Assembly: GCA_932294295.1 (NCBI GenBank)
Contig: OW028573.1
Location: forward strand, 2,366,001 to 2,430,000
Source: Alitta virens
Taxonomy: Eukaryota > Annelida > Polychaeta > Phyllodocida > Nereididae
DNA: 64,000 bases
Reading direction: 5' to 3'
The position numbers and the translations under genes were made by a program. A model generated the notes under the pieces. The model was not told where the DNA came from. It searched no databases and saw nothing but the letters and a program-made list of their open reading frames with translations. Shown piece after piece: positions 45,504-59,189 of this stretch (positions are counted from its first letter, which is position 1; each line of letters begins with the position of its first letter).

Positions 45504-45708
45504 GTAAGTGTCAAATATGATGCTAATTAATTTTCCTGACCAAAGATGTTACCTGTATTGAATTCCCAATTTCCTCATTACTATTACTTCCTGCAAATGG
45601 CCGACGGTGAACGTGTTACCTGTAGACCGTCATATTGATTTTTGGCGAGAGGTTGCGCCCGTGTTAATTATATCCTGTCGTTTTGGGTATATATAGTTTC
45701 TGCGGAAG

Positions 45709-48700
45709 ATGCCGCTCTTCAACAACAATAAGAAGAAGGACCGTCTGAGCAACAATGTTGCTGAGGGAGACGCCATGAACTCCGCTCCTCCCAACGGGGC
45801 GGCTACCGGGGGTGCAGCTCAACCCGAAACTCAAGCAAGACCCCGTCCGAAGCTCGTGTTCCACTGTCAACAGGCCCATGGAAGTCCTACAGGCATCATT
45901 TCAGGATTTACTAATGTCAAAGAGTTGTACCAGAAGATTGCAGAATGTTACGAGTTCGATGCCCCACAGGTATGACGAATTTGATGGCGTCAACTATGGA
46001 TTGACAGCCTGTTGTTTGTAATAGGCCTGTAACCTGGGTGTGTATTGTAATTATTGGGTTGTGTGGATTCCTCGAATATCAATGATTAAGTGTATTACTT
46101 CGGAAGTACTTATTATTGTCTGTCTTAGTCTTTGAAGAGGTCCCAATGTTCAAACTACATGCCCTCTCATGCTCAATGAGGCTTATAAATCCTCAAACAT
46201 ACATTGGTAATATGTTCACTGGCGGATCCAAGGGGGCACTGGCATGCCCTCCCCCCCCCCCGGTAGAGTCAGGACTGGATCCGCCAGTGAATATGTAGAT
46301 TTTTTTTAGGAACAGTACTTTCATTAGTGGCAACATTAATTGTCATTAGTATGCGGTCTATCCTACTCATGATCCATTTCCTCACTTCTGTGTGCAACTG
46401 TCATTGAGGATGGTACTACCACCCTCAATGGAACTATACACTTTTCAACTAAAAGCTAGGCTTTTCAAATGTGCTGTACATATATTTTTTTATATTCTAT
46501 TGAGTTCTGGTCTAAGATCTTGAGCATTGGCACTGTTTTATGTCAGATAGACACTTGGTGTCAGCAGACAGGGTGTTGCTGTCTTTATTCATCAGTCTGT
46601 ACTATATAGTATATAGACAGTAAGAAGGTTGTTGATTTGAGTATAATTGTTGACTGTGAAACCCTAACATAGGCCTAGTGCAGTGGTGAAGAAAACAGCT
46701 GACTGATGTAATAAAAGTCAGTCTGTTGCAAAGAGGCAAGATTGAATGAAATCCATTATTTGAGGTGAGAACTAATTCGTTGAGGCTGATGACATTCATT
46801 TTACTTCTAGGTATATGTAAAAGTAATGTAAGAATATGTATCTATCTATCTATGTATTGCTTTTTATATGGATTTTGTTTCTTCCAAGCATCATTCATTT
46901 AATCAGCTATAAGAAGTAGATGTAATGATGATATGACATGGCTGTGATTCCCACCATGTTGATACCAAAAGGGTCATGCCCTGTCTCGGAATGTGGAACC
47001 TCAGTAGGGTTAGGGGTCACTGACAAAAAAGCAGTTTTATAAACAATATTTGATGTCATCTTTCCAAAAATAGACAAAAAATATTAGTGACATTAGTTTT
47101 GTAACCTTTGAAAATCCCTTCTGTCTATGTCTAGAGGCCATCCTAATTGCTCTAATGAAGTCTTCTTTCAATCTAATAGTAAGTATTTCCTATATGGTCC
47201 ATGTCATACCAAAAACTTGTATCACATTTTAAGTAATTGGTGATGTATAACCACTCCGCCTCTGATAAGTTTAGTGATGGTGATTATTTGCAAGGTCTCA
47301 GGGTTTGGTTTGATGATGTCACAATATTTAATTGTTTATGTTCATTTGTGATGTTGTTTTCTAAGTTAGCTTACCTTGTATTTCAGTGCTTAATAAACAC
47401 TGTAAATCCAAGGTAAGGCTGCTTAATATGGATATGATCCAGTGTTCCAACTCCACCCTACTTGTCTGGCCAGATATTGAGGCTTTCGAAGTAACTTAGT
47501 TCTTGTCATCGGGTCAGCTGACAAATATATGGTGACTCAAATTGACTGCTGCTTTGGACTGCTGTTTTTTTTTTTTTTTGCTGGTTCACCAGTTATATTT
47601 ATTTCCAAACATCATGGATTTATTTGAGCTGCTGGATCAGTGTATTTGCATGATGTGTGTTACTCAAACCAGACACTTTTTTTATATGATTATTAAGTCA
47701 TTGATTTCAAAGTCAAGATGCCCCGCTTTGGAATCATGTGAAATGGGTTTATTGTTGGGAAATGGATTAAGAAAAAATGCATGTGATCTCAATTGAGCTG
47801 ACCTTGCAAAGGTACAGGATTTATATTGATGTGTTTTTGCATGTAAAAGGACTTAGGTGATTGTTTTTGCATGTAAAAGGTGATATATCCAACACTTAAT
47901 TGTGAAATAAGGAACTTTTTTTTAATAAAATTGAGGACGTGTCATTGCCAAGGTTGGCATTTTATTGGAAGCACTGCTTGTGATGCAAACAATAGTAGCA
48001 GCCTTGGGAGATCACTGCTTAGCTAGATATAGTGGCAGGTGTGCTTCACAGCAGCTTACCTGCCTGCCACACCCAGCCGCTGAGATAGAATTGCCACACA
48101 TGGCAGTTAACAGCTCTACAGTTTTTATTTAACAATGGCCTGACTTTGAGCATTGTCAGTGTTTTTATTTATTGATTGCATTATATCGAGCCCGAGTCAT
48201 TTATCATTTAGTATTTGTAAATAAATTAATCATGTTCAGGACATGCTTTATAATGACATTTTAACACAAAAATGTTAAATGTGTTTCTATATATATATGT
48301 TACATGACACCATTCGAGAGATTATTTCTAATGTGGGTCTTTGTCAGAGATTCTTGCGTCATAGACGAGATTATTTTAGTCTTGTAGGTTACTGGTATGG
48401 TCATGATGGGATAAATTTAGAGTTGGTATTTATAGCTAATCTCTTAGAAATCGTGCATGGATATATATTGTGTACTTTGGTGTTGGTAGTGTGTTTTCTA
48501 AATGCCTTGAATAGTGGTGACATTGTAATGGTAGATATGATCATTGATTCTGGCGAACAATTCTTGATTAGAGAGCTGTATTATTGTGTGCAAGTGATGC
48601 CACCCAAATTATATTAGCAATTAGTGCATGTGTTTCTATTGTGAAAAGTCATCAGGTGATTAAACATGGTATTGTGTTAAAATTCTCATTATGCCAATAC

Positions 48701-51700
48701 AGTTGCTGTCACAGGACTAGCACTCCCATTTTTTGATCTGAATCATAAAATATGTAATTCCACGCCCGTAATATGATCGTATATGAAATAGCTGTGATGT
48801 TAAGAAATGATCAATTTCATTTGAAGTTAGTCTCTAGTTATACCAAGGGGGCGTATTCACATGGAAGTAAGATGATGATAGGCGCTATCTTTTGATGACA
48901 GATCTATAAGGACTACGACATAGAGCCTGCATTATTTATCCCAAAAAAAAGTGCAGATAAGAGATATCTTTAAGTTAGGACATATAATATTTGATAATGG
49001 TCTGTGCTACTTTTTAGTCACAGTGTATAATATATTGATACTTTAAAATATGTAGTGTTCTGTACATTACATAAACCTGGGTAGTTGGATTTTTTTAAGG
49101 GTGTGTTTTAGTCCACAAATATTTCAAAACTGAACTTGAGTTCCTTCCTATATATGTTGTGTTGTGTGGAGTTATGAACTCATGGTGTCTAGCGTGAAAG
49201 ACTAATGTTCTTGGCATGACATTTTCATCCATATTTGGTGAATGCAATTATTAGACCATGACTGACTATTGTAGGCTGGGATCTATGTCGCGGTCTAGAT
49301 GACCATTGAAACATGTCATGAACGCTTGTTTCTGCACTGGCGACCATATAACTAACCCAGTGCTGCTTTCATAATTTGTTAAAGCCTGAAAAAAAAAAGA
49401 CAGTGGCCGTTATTACAGCTTTATAATGGTGATTCATTCCGCTTGTGTTGCTAAACATGCATTTCCTGCAAGTGTATGGTCATTTAAGTGCACAAAAGCT
49501 GAATAGCATGATTCCAATGCTTTCTTGAAATGCCGGAATCTTAAGAGGCGATGAATCATCGCTTGCCTGTCTAGTTTGTGTCTGCCTTCACTTAATGCAC
49601 ATCTGAATACCTTATGTTAGCAAAAGATCGTGTAAACCTTAGAGTTTTTTGTGTTTGTGTTTATTTGTTAATACTGACATTAAAAAGCAGTCGAAGCAAG
49701 CTGCTACATATGACATTAAGATCAATAGCAAAAATCTGAAATTCTCATTGATAGAAAAAAGGACAGATGTTTGTACTTTTTATTGAAAAGAGGTTGTGGT
49801 CTCGTGGAGAAATAAAAACAGACTTACAGAAGTAGTTCTGCATTTGCTTGATTTCATGGTGTACTCCTAAAAAGTCTAGCATGCAGGTCAAGCAGCATTC
49901 TTTGTCAGAAAGCCTTTTTCTCTCGTAGGAAGTCATTAGGTCACCTTGGGTATTTCAGCAGTTCACCGTGTAGTGCATGACGTGTGCTAAGTGAATAAAA
50001 CATTGACATAAGGATTGTCTGCATGGAACAACCTCAATGTATAAAGGTTTCAAATTATGTAGCCATACATTGTAACAATTCTCCCAGAGCGGGAATCAAA
50101 CTCTGGTCCTTGGGACTAAAAGCCAGTATGTTAATCATTGTACCAAAGAGTCACTCTCTGGTGTGAGGGCAACGTTCTTTCTGCTCACACCAGGACCACT
50201 ACACTACAATATGGTATGCAGTTATTGTCTGAGTACTGCTGTATGCAGCATGGAATAATGTCACCATGGTGCTATCTGCATCAGTATGTGCTGCATAAAC
50301 TGTTAATTAATTTTAACAAAGAAAAAGCCTATTAAATGTTGTTTTATTATTGCTTCAGTGTCAATGTTTTGCTGGTGATTCAACTGACTGTTTTGCACTT
50401 GCAATTGTCAATTGGTTTATATTGATCAAAGCAAGATTTATTTCCCAATAAAGAAAATGGACCAGCTGTGTTTGGTACGGTATTGTGGGTCAACAATGGC
50501 TAATACGTATGCATTTGCTCTTAATAATGCGTCTGGTCAGCCCTATCATTTTTTCAATACAATATTGCGCACTCGTGATCAACTGATCAATAACTTGTAT
50601 TGTCCGCCACCATGCTGTTTTCAAATAGTTTGCTTTTAGTGGGCCAGGACCTCTTGTGGTTAGACAAGAAATTGATTTCAAAATGGCTCAGCGGGTCATT
50701 CATTATGGTCCCCCGTTCTTTGATAATGTTATAGTCTTTTTCGAACTTTCTCAGGTGATGCAGATGTTTATATCAGTGGTGTGTTTGGTATAGGAAACAT
50801 TTGTGAATTTTAGATATTGCCGGGTCGTTTTCACCACTGAATCAGATGATTAATTTTGCGTCTCAGGTATATTATGAGATTTGCCAAAGGAATGCATCCT
50901 AGACGATGAGTGTTTCTGAACATGTTTGTGCAGCGTGTCAACTTCTTAGTAGCTCATAATGCTAATAGAAAATGATTCAAATGGTGCACATTTCAAGTAC
51001 TTACATTTGCACAAGTTACTACACTGGGGAATTTAGCTTTGTGCAACTTACTGGTTCAGATGGGATTTGGGGCACTGTAGGAACAGCAATTGATGTATAT
51101 CATGGAAGGTTCTCCTGAATTATAAATTTATTTAAACACAAAGGGTGCCTACACAGTGATATACAATTGGAAGGAACTACATTTTAAATAACAATCATTA
51201 GGTCTATCGAAGCATCACAACCATTATTGTATTGGCTAATTAATTATTTTTTCATTCTATACAGCCAAAGTAATTGTTCTTGCAAATTCCCTTTTTCAGA
51301 TTTTGTTTTGTACCTTGAACACACACAAAGTGGACATGACGCGATTGCTTGGAGGCCAAATAGGATTGGAAGATTTCATATTTGCACATATTAAAGGCCA
51401 GCCAAAAGTTGTGGACATTGAAAAAACAGAGGATGCCCTAGGCTTAACCATCACAGATAATGGAGCTGGCTATGCCTTCATTAAGAGAATCAAAGAGGGA
51501 AGTATCATGGATCGGATAGAGGGAATTTGTGTAGGAGACCACATAGAGAAGATTAATGACAAGAGTATGGTAGGATGTCGTCATTTTGAAGTGGCTAAAA
51601 TGTTGAAAGAAATTCCCAAGGGCTCAACATTCTCTCTAAGGCTTGTGGAACCTATGAAATCAGGATTTAGTAAGTGTTTTAGCTTTATCTATTTTTTTTT

Positions 51701-53666
51701 CAGTGGGATTGAATAATATAAACATCAAACCTTTAAAATGTAGCAATTAATTAATCATCAGATTGTGAAAATGTTACATTGTACTGTGCTCCCCTTATAA
51801 CAGTTCGGTTGCATGTATAGTCTACATAGATCAGACAAATTGTTATCCCGTACTGTCTGTTAGATATTAAAAAATGACATATTTTCTTTTAGATGCAATT
51901 GGTCCCTCAGGAGGTGGCAGTGGGAAGAAGAGTGGAAATCTTGGTACTGGCAAAGAAACACTGCGTCTCAGATCTAAAGGACCTGCAACGGTAGAAGTGG
52001 TAAGAATTAAGCATTGTTGTCGTCTAACTAAAATAAGTTGAAAATGATCTTTCCCTTTTTTGCAACTGATGTCCAGTATTGGCAGTAAGTAATCTTTAGT
52101 GAATCGAATGAAACTGTTTGCCGTGTTAATAAAAGCCATAACTGGCATCTAATTTGTTTTATTTATTTATCAAAACTTGTTAGAGTACGACAATCATATT
52201 AAGTGTGATCTATGTAGAACTATATGACATTCTGGCTGCCAGCTATTAGGAAAATGAATCTGATGTGGCAGTGATATTTGATTTGAATTTTGCAGCCTGA
52301 CGATGTCGTACAAATTGCCTGCCAGAAGATCAACTCATTGATGGAGTCGTTCATGGGCATCCATGATGATGAACTAGGTCAGTGAATCTTTGATAATCTC
52401 ATCTGATGGTTTTTGTAATTGTTGTATAACGAAATAATATATAGAAGTGCATTTTAATGAACAACAAACTTTCACACTCATATGGGTTGTGGCCTAAGGT
52501 ATATATATATCTCCCTTCGTTTTGCCGTCCATCCCTCTTGTATAAGCTAATAAGCTAGCTATAACTCTATCAAGAATCACCCTAGGGTCTTGGAACCAAC
52601 CAATTTTTAAATTTTTTGGAGGGGGGGGGGGGGGATGGGGTAGCATCATGCAACCAACGGGATTTTGTTTTTGAGGAAAATGTTGGATGAGTATGAAGAT
52701 GCATAACGTTGACTTAATTTTAAGGTAACATCAAAAAATTCATCCCGAACCTTTCATTAACAAAAACTTCATATACACGTTTGTTGATGCCAGTAGATAG
52801 CAACCAATATAGATTTGGTCAAAGATGGGTGACTTCAACCTACTTTGGGTCAAAATTATTCCAACCTTCAGATATATGTTGGTGCTAACATCATGTAACC
52901 AACAGGGATTATGCCTTAGGGGAAGACCTTATGGATGAGTTTGAAGGCGGTTGACCTTGACCTATTTTTCAGGTGACAGGGCTCAGTACCATTCTGAACC
53001 TTGTATAAATGACAAAGATATGTTGATGCTAGCATCGTGCAACCAACAGGGATTATGCCTGAGGGGGAGACCTTGGATGGGGTCAAAGGTGGATGACCTT
53101 GACCTTTTTTAGGTCACATTGGTCAAATTCATCCCTAACCTTGAAGAAAAAATTACTTCATAATTTAGATATTTGTGGATGCCTGCCTGTGGATACTGCA
53201 GCCAACAGCCTTGTACATTAATCTTGCCCGAGCGCGTGACTGTAATGCGTATGATATGTATGTGAATCCCCCAACATTATATACAGGGAAACCACAGGTA
53301 AACTGTGTGGCAGACCCGATTTTCATGTGCAAAACACATTATTTTTGACTGACCAGCTTTCTTTTGTGATGTTTGATAATTTTTTCTCATCTGAAAATTG
53401 TGTGAATTGTTGTACAACTTGGTAGCAACGAAATGCATCTTTAATAAACAATTAATTTGACCTTTTTTGTGATTTCAACAGCACAAACAATATGGGAGTT
53501 AGGCCAGTCCAAGGAGAACCCGGTGGAATTCACTCAAGCTGTGCAAGAGTCTGACCTCGGTGATTTTGGATTCACACATGACTTCATATTTGACCTGTGG
53601 GGAGCAATCTCTGATGCCAAACAAGGACGACTTAAGAAACCTACAGAATTTAATGAAAATTTTTAA
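45709..53666 (+). CDS. GIPC1: GIPC PDZ-domain adaptor (GAIP-interacting protein, C-terminus; synectin)
   Basis: Five coding exons, 45709-45969, 51300-51669, 51893-51999, 52296-52377 and 53482-53666, total 1005 nt (334 aa, against about 333 in vertebrates). All junctions keep phase. The N-terminal GH1 region has [14 protein letters not shown] and [14 protein letters not shown]. The PDZ domain has [19 protein letters not shown] as carboxylate-binding strand and [13 protein letters not shown]. The C-terminal GH2 region ends in [18 protein letters not shown] links PDZ-ligand receptors to myosin VI and RGS-GAIP on endocytic vesicles. The start MPL is conserved in the family. Intron 1 is 5.3 kb. 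The paralogue number (GIPC1, 2 or 3) cannot be set for an invertebrate, where one gene is usual. Confidence 0.95.
46217..46289. mobile_element. Short hAT-type MITE
   Basis: A 73-bp near-palindrome has ends cactggcggatcca and tggatccgccagtg and a C-rich centre. The 8-bp flanks aatatgtt and aatatgta match at 7 of 8, as expected for hAT insertions. It lies in GIPC intron 1. Confidence 0.75.
52640..53115. repeat. Degenerate tandem repeat in GIPC intron 4, unit about 145 bp
   Basis: The block gcaaccaacagggattatgcc ... gatgaccttgacct recurs about every 145 bp, at roughly 52652, 52896 and 53040, with a more diverged unit between. It is non-coding. Confidence 0.6.
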
Positions 53667-55681
53667 TTGCACCATAGCCATTAGTATCAAGCATTTCTAA
53701 CAATTATATGATATAATACTTGTTAAAGTTCAGTCTTGCATGCTTTCAGTTAATTGCATTAATCTTGAAATTTAAATTGATGGATTGTATTAATCTTCTT
53801 ACTCCTGCTGAGGCTTCATATGCAGCCATAGATTAGTGTTCAATAATATTAAGATACTGTTCTTAATGGTCACTTTTGTCCCAGTAACAAATCAGGCAGA
53901 CTGAACAAATATCACGCCAGTGACACTGGTAACTCGGATGCTGACTTTGGATAAATCTTATGTCTCTCCGCAGCAGCACCGGTAAAATTGTGAGTTAATG
54001 AGCATAAATTCTCTTTAGTAGTGTCTCTTCTATATTGTACAGTGGCTATATATTTTGTTTATATCTCTCTTTGTAATTATCAATTAATTAATGCCCAGGG
54101 TTCTCATTTGATGTTATATTCTTGAAATGTTTTCCAATGTTCCCTCCTAAGGAGATGAAGGAAGTTCTGGAACTTTGTAACTTCCGAGCCAAAATACACA
54201 GCTTGACAAGCACTGTTACTGTAACCAGTTTGAAATGTGCCGAAACCCTCTGAAATTAATCTTTCAAAAATGTCGACTACCCTGTGTCATTATTAAAATT
54301 AATGCTTTTCCAATTATGTTAGATTCTCATAGATTAATTACACTACTTGACCTTTGATTGAATTGTAATGACATATCTTAAAATGGGTAGTAACTAGTTA
54401 ATTCCATGAAGTATCTATGGTATCTTTAAAAACCTCAACAATGTTGAAATCATTGTGTATATATTATGTATAACTCTAGAAATCTAACTTGCATTATGTG
54501 CATTCTACTATTTTTTCGCATGCTTTGATTTAATTTGTATGGGCTGACTAGAAAATTGAATTAATCTGCACATACTTTCCTGTAAACCTGACTTATGAAA
54601 TAGGTTGTGTTTGTAATCATTCCATTCTTGAGTTATTTACAACAATTCCTGCGAGCTGTGAGCATACTATCAATACTTGAAATTTATCAAGTTTTGATTA
54701 CTTGTCACATTCCTGCCATGTTGTGGTCTTTCGTTTTATCTCAGATATTGGAAAAAGGTAATGTGATAAATGTTACACACATGATGTCTATTGATATTGG
54801 GACCAACCAATCTCAAGGGTGTATTACCCGTAATTTATTTTTAAAGTATTTAACATACACATGGTTTTAATCACTGCTCAGACATATATTATAAGTGAGG
54901 TATGATGTGGTATTAGCAGCAATATTTAAATTAATCGCAAAAGTTTGTCTCACTCTAGGTTAAGTCATTTGAAGTTGATGGCAGTTTTGTTGTCAAGACT
55001 GACCCAAATTGAAAGCAGTAGAAATGGCAAGCGATATTAAGGCAAATGCCATGCGCTGTGAGCTGTATGAGCAAGTGTACATATATACATGTATTATGAC
55101 CCACCGAGGCCTTCATTTTAATGTCAAGATGGCTCTGCGTTATGTAACTGAGATTGTGCAATTTGTATACAAAAAGAATATATATATATATACAAAAGTA
55201 GTTTTAGAGTAATTAATGTTTACGTGGAAGATTAACAATTTGCACCTTTTAGTAATAATTAAGAATGCATGGATGTACATTTTAATTGTTTGCATAAAGA
55301 AATCCTGTCACACAGATTGAGACAAAAAAAAAGAAGAAATAAATGCACTGTTATATCCTTCCAATAGTTGCATATTGTACTTGTTCGAGATACCTTGAAT
55401 TTGTTTCAGTATGGTGTTCCAAACAAACAAGTCTGCCAAACATTGAAATTGTATTTTCTAAAGTGAATGAGGTCTGAAGTATACCTTGTTTTTTGTATTC
55501 TCTAGCATTTCTTGCAAGTCTTTGTAGACAACTCTGTAATAATTGAGTGACACTGTCTAATAAACCAGCATGTATGTTATATATAATTTTATAGTCTTTA
55601 TTTTTATTTTCAGAAAATAATGTTCAATATCACAGTAAAATGCAACAAGTGAATTTGTTAAAATTACATAAATTGAAATTA
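53667..55681. other. GIPC 3' flank / intergenic region
   Basis: Probably includes the GIPC 3' UTR. AATAAA occurs near 55337 and 55558. Nothing else was recognised. Confidence 0.45.
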
Positions 55682-57546
55682 TCAGTTTACGCTTCCTGTT
55701 TCCTCAAACACAAGACCAGTTTCTGCAATGGCCTTCAGAACCCTGGCAATATTTTGGCAGTCGTCTGCAAGAGAAACATGAAATTTGAGATAGTTCTCAT
55801 AGTTGGAATTCCCAAGAAGCTTGTAATATTGCAGGAATTAAGCAGTTGAAATAAAGGTGCCCAGGCTAAGGCGGATCTGGGGAGGGTGCATGCCACAGGG
55901 TATGCACTCCCAAAATTGCATCAACCCTAGAAGAGCTTATTAGCCCCCCCCCCCTTTCACAAATTCCTTGATCTGCCCCTGCCAGGAATAGGAAAATGAT
56001 CATTCTACCTATGCCACTGTGTGGTCTGCCAACAAAGGAAAGATTGAAGCCTCGCAACATCTCGTCCAGGTCTCGGGGATGACTGCCTTTAACTGTTGCC
56101 CATGGCTGCAAAACATAAGTTGATTCTTAATATACACGTATGTGGGGACATTTTAATATATTTGGATGCTGCAATTAAGTAACAACTATTGTACCAACCC
56201 TTTTGATATTGATCCAGTGCTTCAGGTAGTCTCCATATTGGATGTTGAAATACTTGCTTTGACTAGGTAGCCTGAAAAAGAAAAATTACCAAGTGATAGA
56301 ATAATATATATTTAGTGAAAAGTCATTAAATAACAATGTATTGACTATAAGACTGAAAATGGTGTAATGAACACTTGCATTGTTTTTAAATCCCAGTCAC
56401 CGCATGTGACAAATACGCTCTTAGTCTCCGGATTGCGTAAGCCCTCTTTTTTCATCCAGTCATCAACTTGCTGAAAATATATCAGTCTGAGGAATTGAGG
56501 GACAAATATCTGAATATATTAGGTCAAGTGCATTAGTAACTTGGAGCTGAATTGTCTAATACACTTTTGCATTAGGAAGCATTGATAGTAACTATAGCTA
56601 AAAGGTTTAAATGTTCATTCTCAAGTCATAAAATATGTTACCACTAGTGTGTCTTCAATATACGGCTGACCATTCACCATGTCTTGTATGATTCCAGTTA
56701 ACTGAAATGAAAACAAATCATAATGCCATGCATTTCCTACAGATATAATTATTTTGATAAGTCCTGCAACAATGGAAATACGTTTTTTAAAGACTGACAT
56801 TATAATATTATTGTCTCTCTTTTTGACCAAATGTTTAAGTTCATCATTGTTCATTACATCCAATATACTGAAAATGTTGATATTGCTAAATCATATTTTA
56901 ACAATAGGCTTACCTCTGTGCAAAAACTGGTCAGCTCAAGTCTCACTCTTGGTTGCACATACTGGTGAAATGTGGATTCTGTCTCAAATGTTTTTCCATT
57001 TATTTTTAAAATTGGAAATTCAATGATCTCCTGCAAAATTAAAAAATGTCATCACCATTACGATTATTTTTAATAAAAATTAAACTTCTGACCACTGCAA
57101 ATTTGGTAGAACATATATTTGTATATAAGCTGGGTGGTTGTAAATGGGTATATTCCCAGTCAAAATACAGTTGGCCCAAATTTATCCAAGCTGTAATTCA
57201 CAATAAACAAAATAATAAAAATGTCATAAATTGCATTTTGTATACGTACACTAGTTGAGTTTGTTAGTTCAAAGTACATATATGCTTCAGTGGCTCATTC
57301 AAATTAGACAGTAAATGCATGCCTCTAATTCTAAACTTAGACTAAAACCTTTTAGTAAAGGCTCCACATTAATCCTGTACAAACCTGTGGCTCAATCTTT
57401 TGATTTCTTTCACAGGTAGCTTCAAAGTCTAGCACGAGAAAGTAGTCAAATTTCTGATTTTGAATCCCTGCCATCTTCACTTTACTGTAGTAGCTTCTTG
57501 TTCTGGATAACAGTAACTGACAAACTCTTGTAGTAACAGCAACCAT
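55682..57546 (-). CDS. ERI3: ERI3-like DEDDh 3'-5' exoribonuclease, 7 exons
   Basis: Exons are 57385-57546, 56914-57030, 56642-56701, 56379-56470, 56199-56271, 56009-56105 and 55682-55764. They sum to 684 nt (227 aa) in phase. The DEDDh residues are visible: D40 and E42 in LVLDFEAT, D140 in CGDWDLK, and H197 with a following Asp in RPHSGIDDC. EIIEFPILKINGKTFETES and YLKHWINIK match the ERI1/ERI3 group, with ERI3 the better fit. Family members trim RNA 3' ends (histone mRNA, 5.8S rRNA for ERI1). The start MVAVTTRVCQ is Arg/Ser-rich without acids and could be a mitochondrial presequence; initiation at Met25 would remove it. Intron 4 uses a GC donor. The gene is head-to-head with the SARA-like gene. 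Confidence 0.92.
55870..55990. repeat. Possible degenerate MITE in the last ERI3 intron
   Basis: The ends ggcggatctgggg and gatctgcccctgcc are approximate inverted repeats around a poly-C tract. They resemble, loosely, the hAT MITE at 46217. Confidence 0.35.
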
Positions 57547-59189
57547 TTGACAAGAAAGTGAAACTGAAAGTACTCATTGAAAATTCCCTTGTTGTTCACA
57601 AATTTAACACTAGGGTTTGATTAGATATACCTGTTTCATTAACAATAGAGTGCGCTGCTAAATAGCCTCTAATGTAAAATTAAAACATTATTGTAACCAA
57701 ATATTGTTACAAAAATAATTGTATTGTGGGGTGTAATTTTGTGAATATTCGAGATATGTTGTCAGATTACTGTATCATTTTGTTAAGATAATTTTGCAAC
57801 TTGGTAGAGGCTTTTGATGACGCATGCGCCATTGAAGTGCAAGATCCACCAAAGCAAATTACGACAACAGGAAACTTCGAAAGCTTCAAAAAGGCCTCTG
57901 TCACGCCCGACGTCATTGATCTGGGGTGCTTTCATTTACTTATACTCTAGTTTCAAAGGTACTTTGACATTCTGTTCTCACTGCAGTTATTGGGTAGTGT
58001 TAGAGGCGTAAAACTTTGTGTCGTACCTGTGTGAAAAGGTCAACTGTCATGCACTGCACTCAGCTGGAAGTGGGCAGGTCCCACTCGAAAGACCGCACTA
58101 AATATGATAAAATAATGACAACTTTCCCTCGTGAAGTTATGGAATCTGATAAGAATGCTTCCTTTGTCCTGTTGCTCCTATTTATAGTGGAGACGCCATC
58201 ACCTATGGTGTCTGTGAAAACACCATGCACTAACATTGTTAGTGACAATACAATAGTATTGATTGTCATGTTAAGTTCTTATGATGACTTATCAATATCA
58301 CATCCATGTCACAATCATGGGACCATTTTCTCTGGTGGTGGTGTTATTCCATTCCAAGTCAAGGATGACCTGTTTTGTTTCATTGTTTGCTGTTGCAGAG
58401 CTCTGACCCGTGTAATTAACTAGCCCTGTATCAAAATTGTACTGTCAATTTATTAATTACAAGATTTCAAAGAACTTCAGTGTCAGCAAGAGACTTTTTT
58501 ATGGAATGAGAGACCGTTTCATTCAACTGGAGGTGCAGGTATTAGTTGCATGCGGGAAACCTTGTAATTAATTGACAGTTCAATTTTGTCTGCCAGTCTT
58601 CCTGAGTGAGTTAACCATAAATGTTACTTTAACACAATTAAGTCTCTCTTTCATTTTGATCTTCTGAACGAGACAACGTAGCATCTTGTTTTGTGTGGCG
58701 TCTGAACATCATCGATTCAAGAATATTTCTTTATGTTATTCCTTGATGGAAACAGATACAGTTCTGAAATTTGGAACAGGTTGTTTGCTTTACTGTTACT
58801 ATAGAATGAGTGTCTACGTTAACTGACAGCTTGGAAAAAAGCCAATATTTGTGAATCAACAATGTTTGGATGTCCCTCAACTTGACTCAAGACGTATAGT
58901 GATATCATGTCACGTTCTGAATACCAAAACAATGTAACAAGTTCTGTAATTGGCCAATCAAATTTATGTGTTCAAAAGAGATATTTTTTGGCCACTTCTC
59001 TACGGGAAGTGTTCGGCAAGATCATGCCGAGAGGGCTGCACTTTCCAGAACTGTCTATCTGTCCATCTGTCCATCTATGCACATTTTTATTAGTCTTTGT
59101 AAAGATGATTATCTTGTATGGTTTTGTGAATGTTTCAGCATGCTCAGTTGCTGGAAACATGACGTGACAAACAGTTCAGCTGCATAACA
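57547..59189. other. Divergent intergenic region between ERI3 and the SARA-like gene
   Basis: It should hold both promoters and perhaps 5' UTR exons. A 135-codon open frame at 58016-58423 has no family resemblance and is not called. Confidence 0.5.
57821..57828. promoter_or_regulatory. NRF-1-like palindrome in a candidate bidirectional promoter
   Basis: The palindrome cgcatgcg, followed by cc, resembles the GCGCATGCGC core bound by NRF-1. It stands 275 bp upstream of the ERI3 start, in an otherwise AT-rich stretch. Confidence 0.3.

Noticed and set aside
48279..48617. 112-codon plus-strand frame in GIPC intron 1
   Set aside because: AT-rich intronic sequence, no family resemblance, no supporting splice structure.
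58016..58423. 135-codon plus-strand frame upstream of the SARA-like gene
   Set aside because: No recognised domain; composition like the surrounding non-coding sequence.
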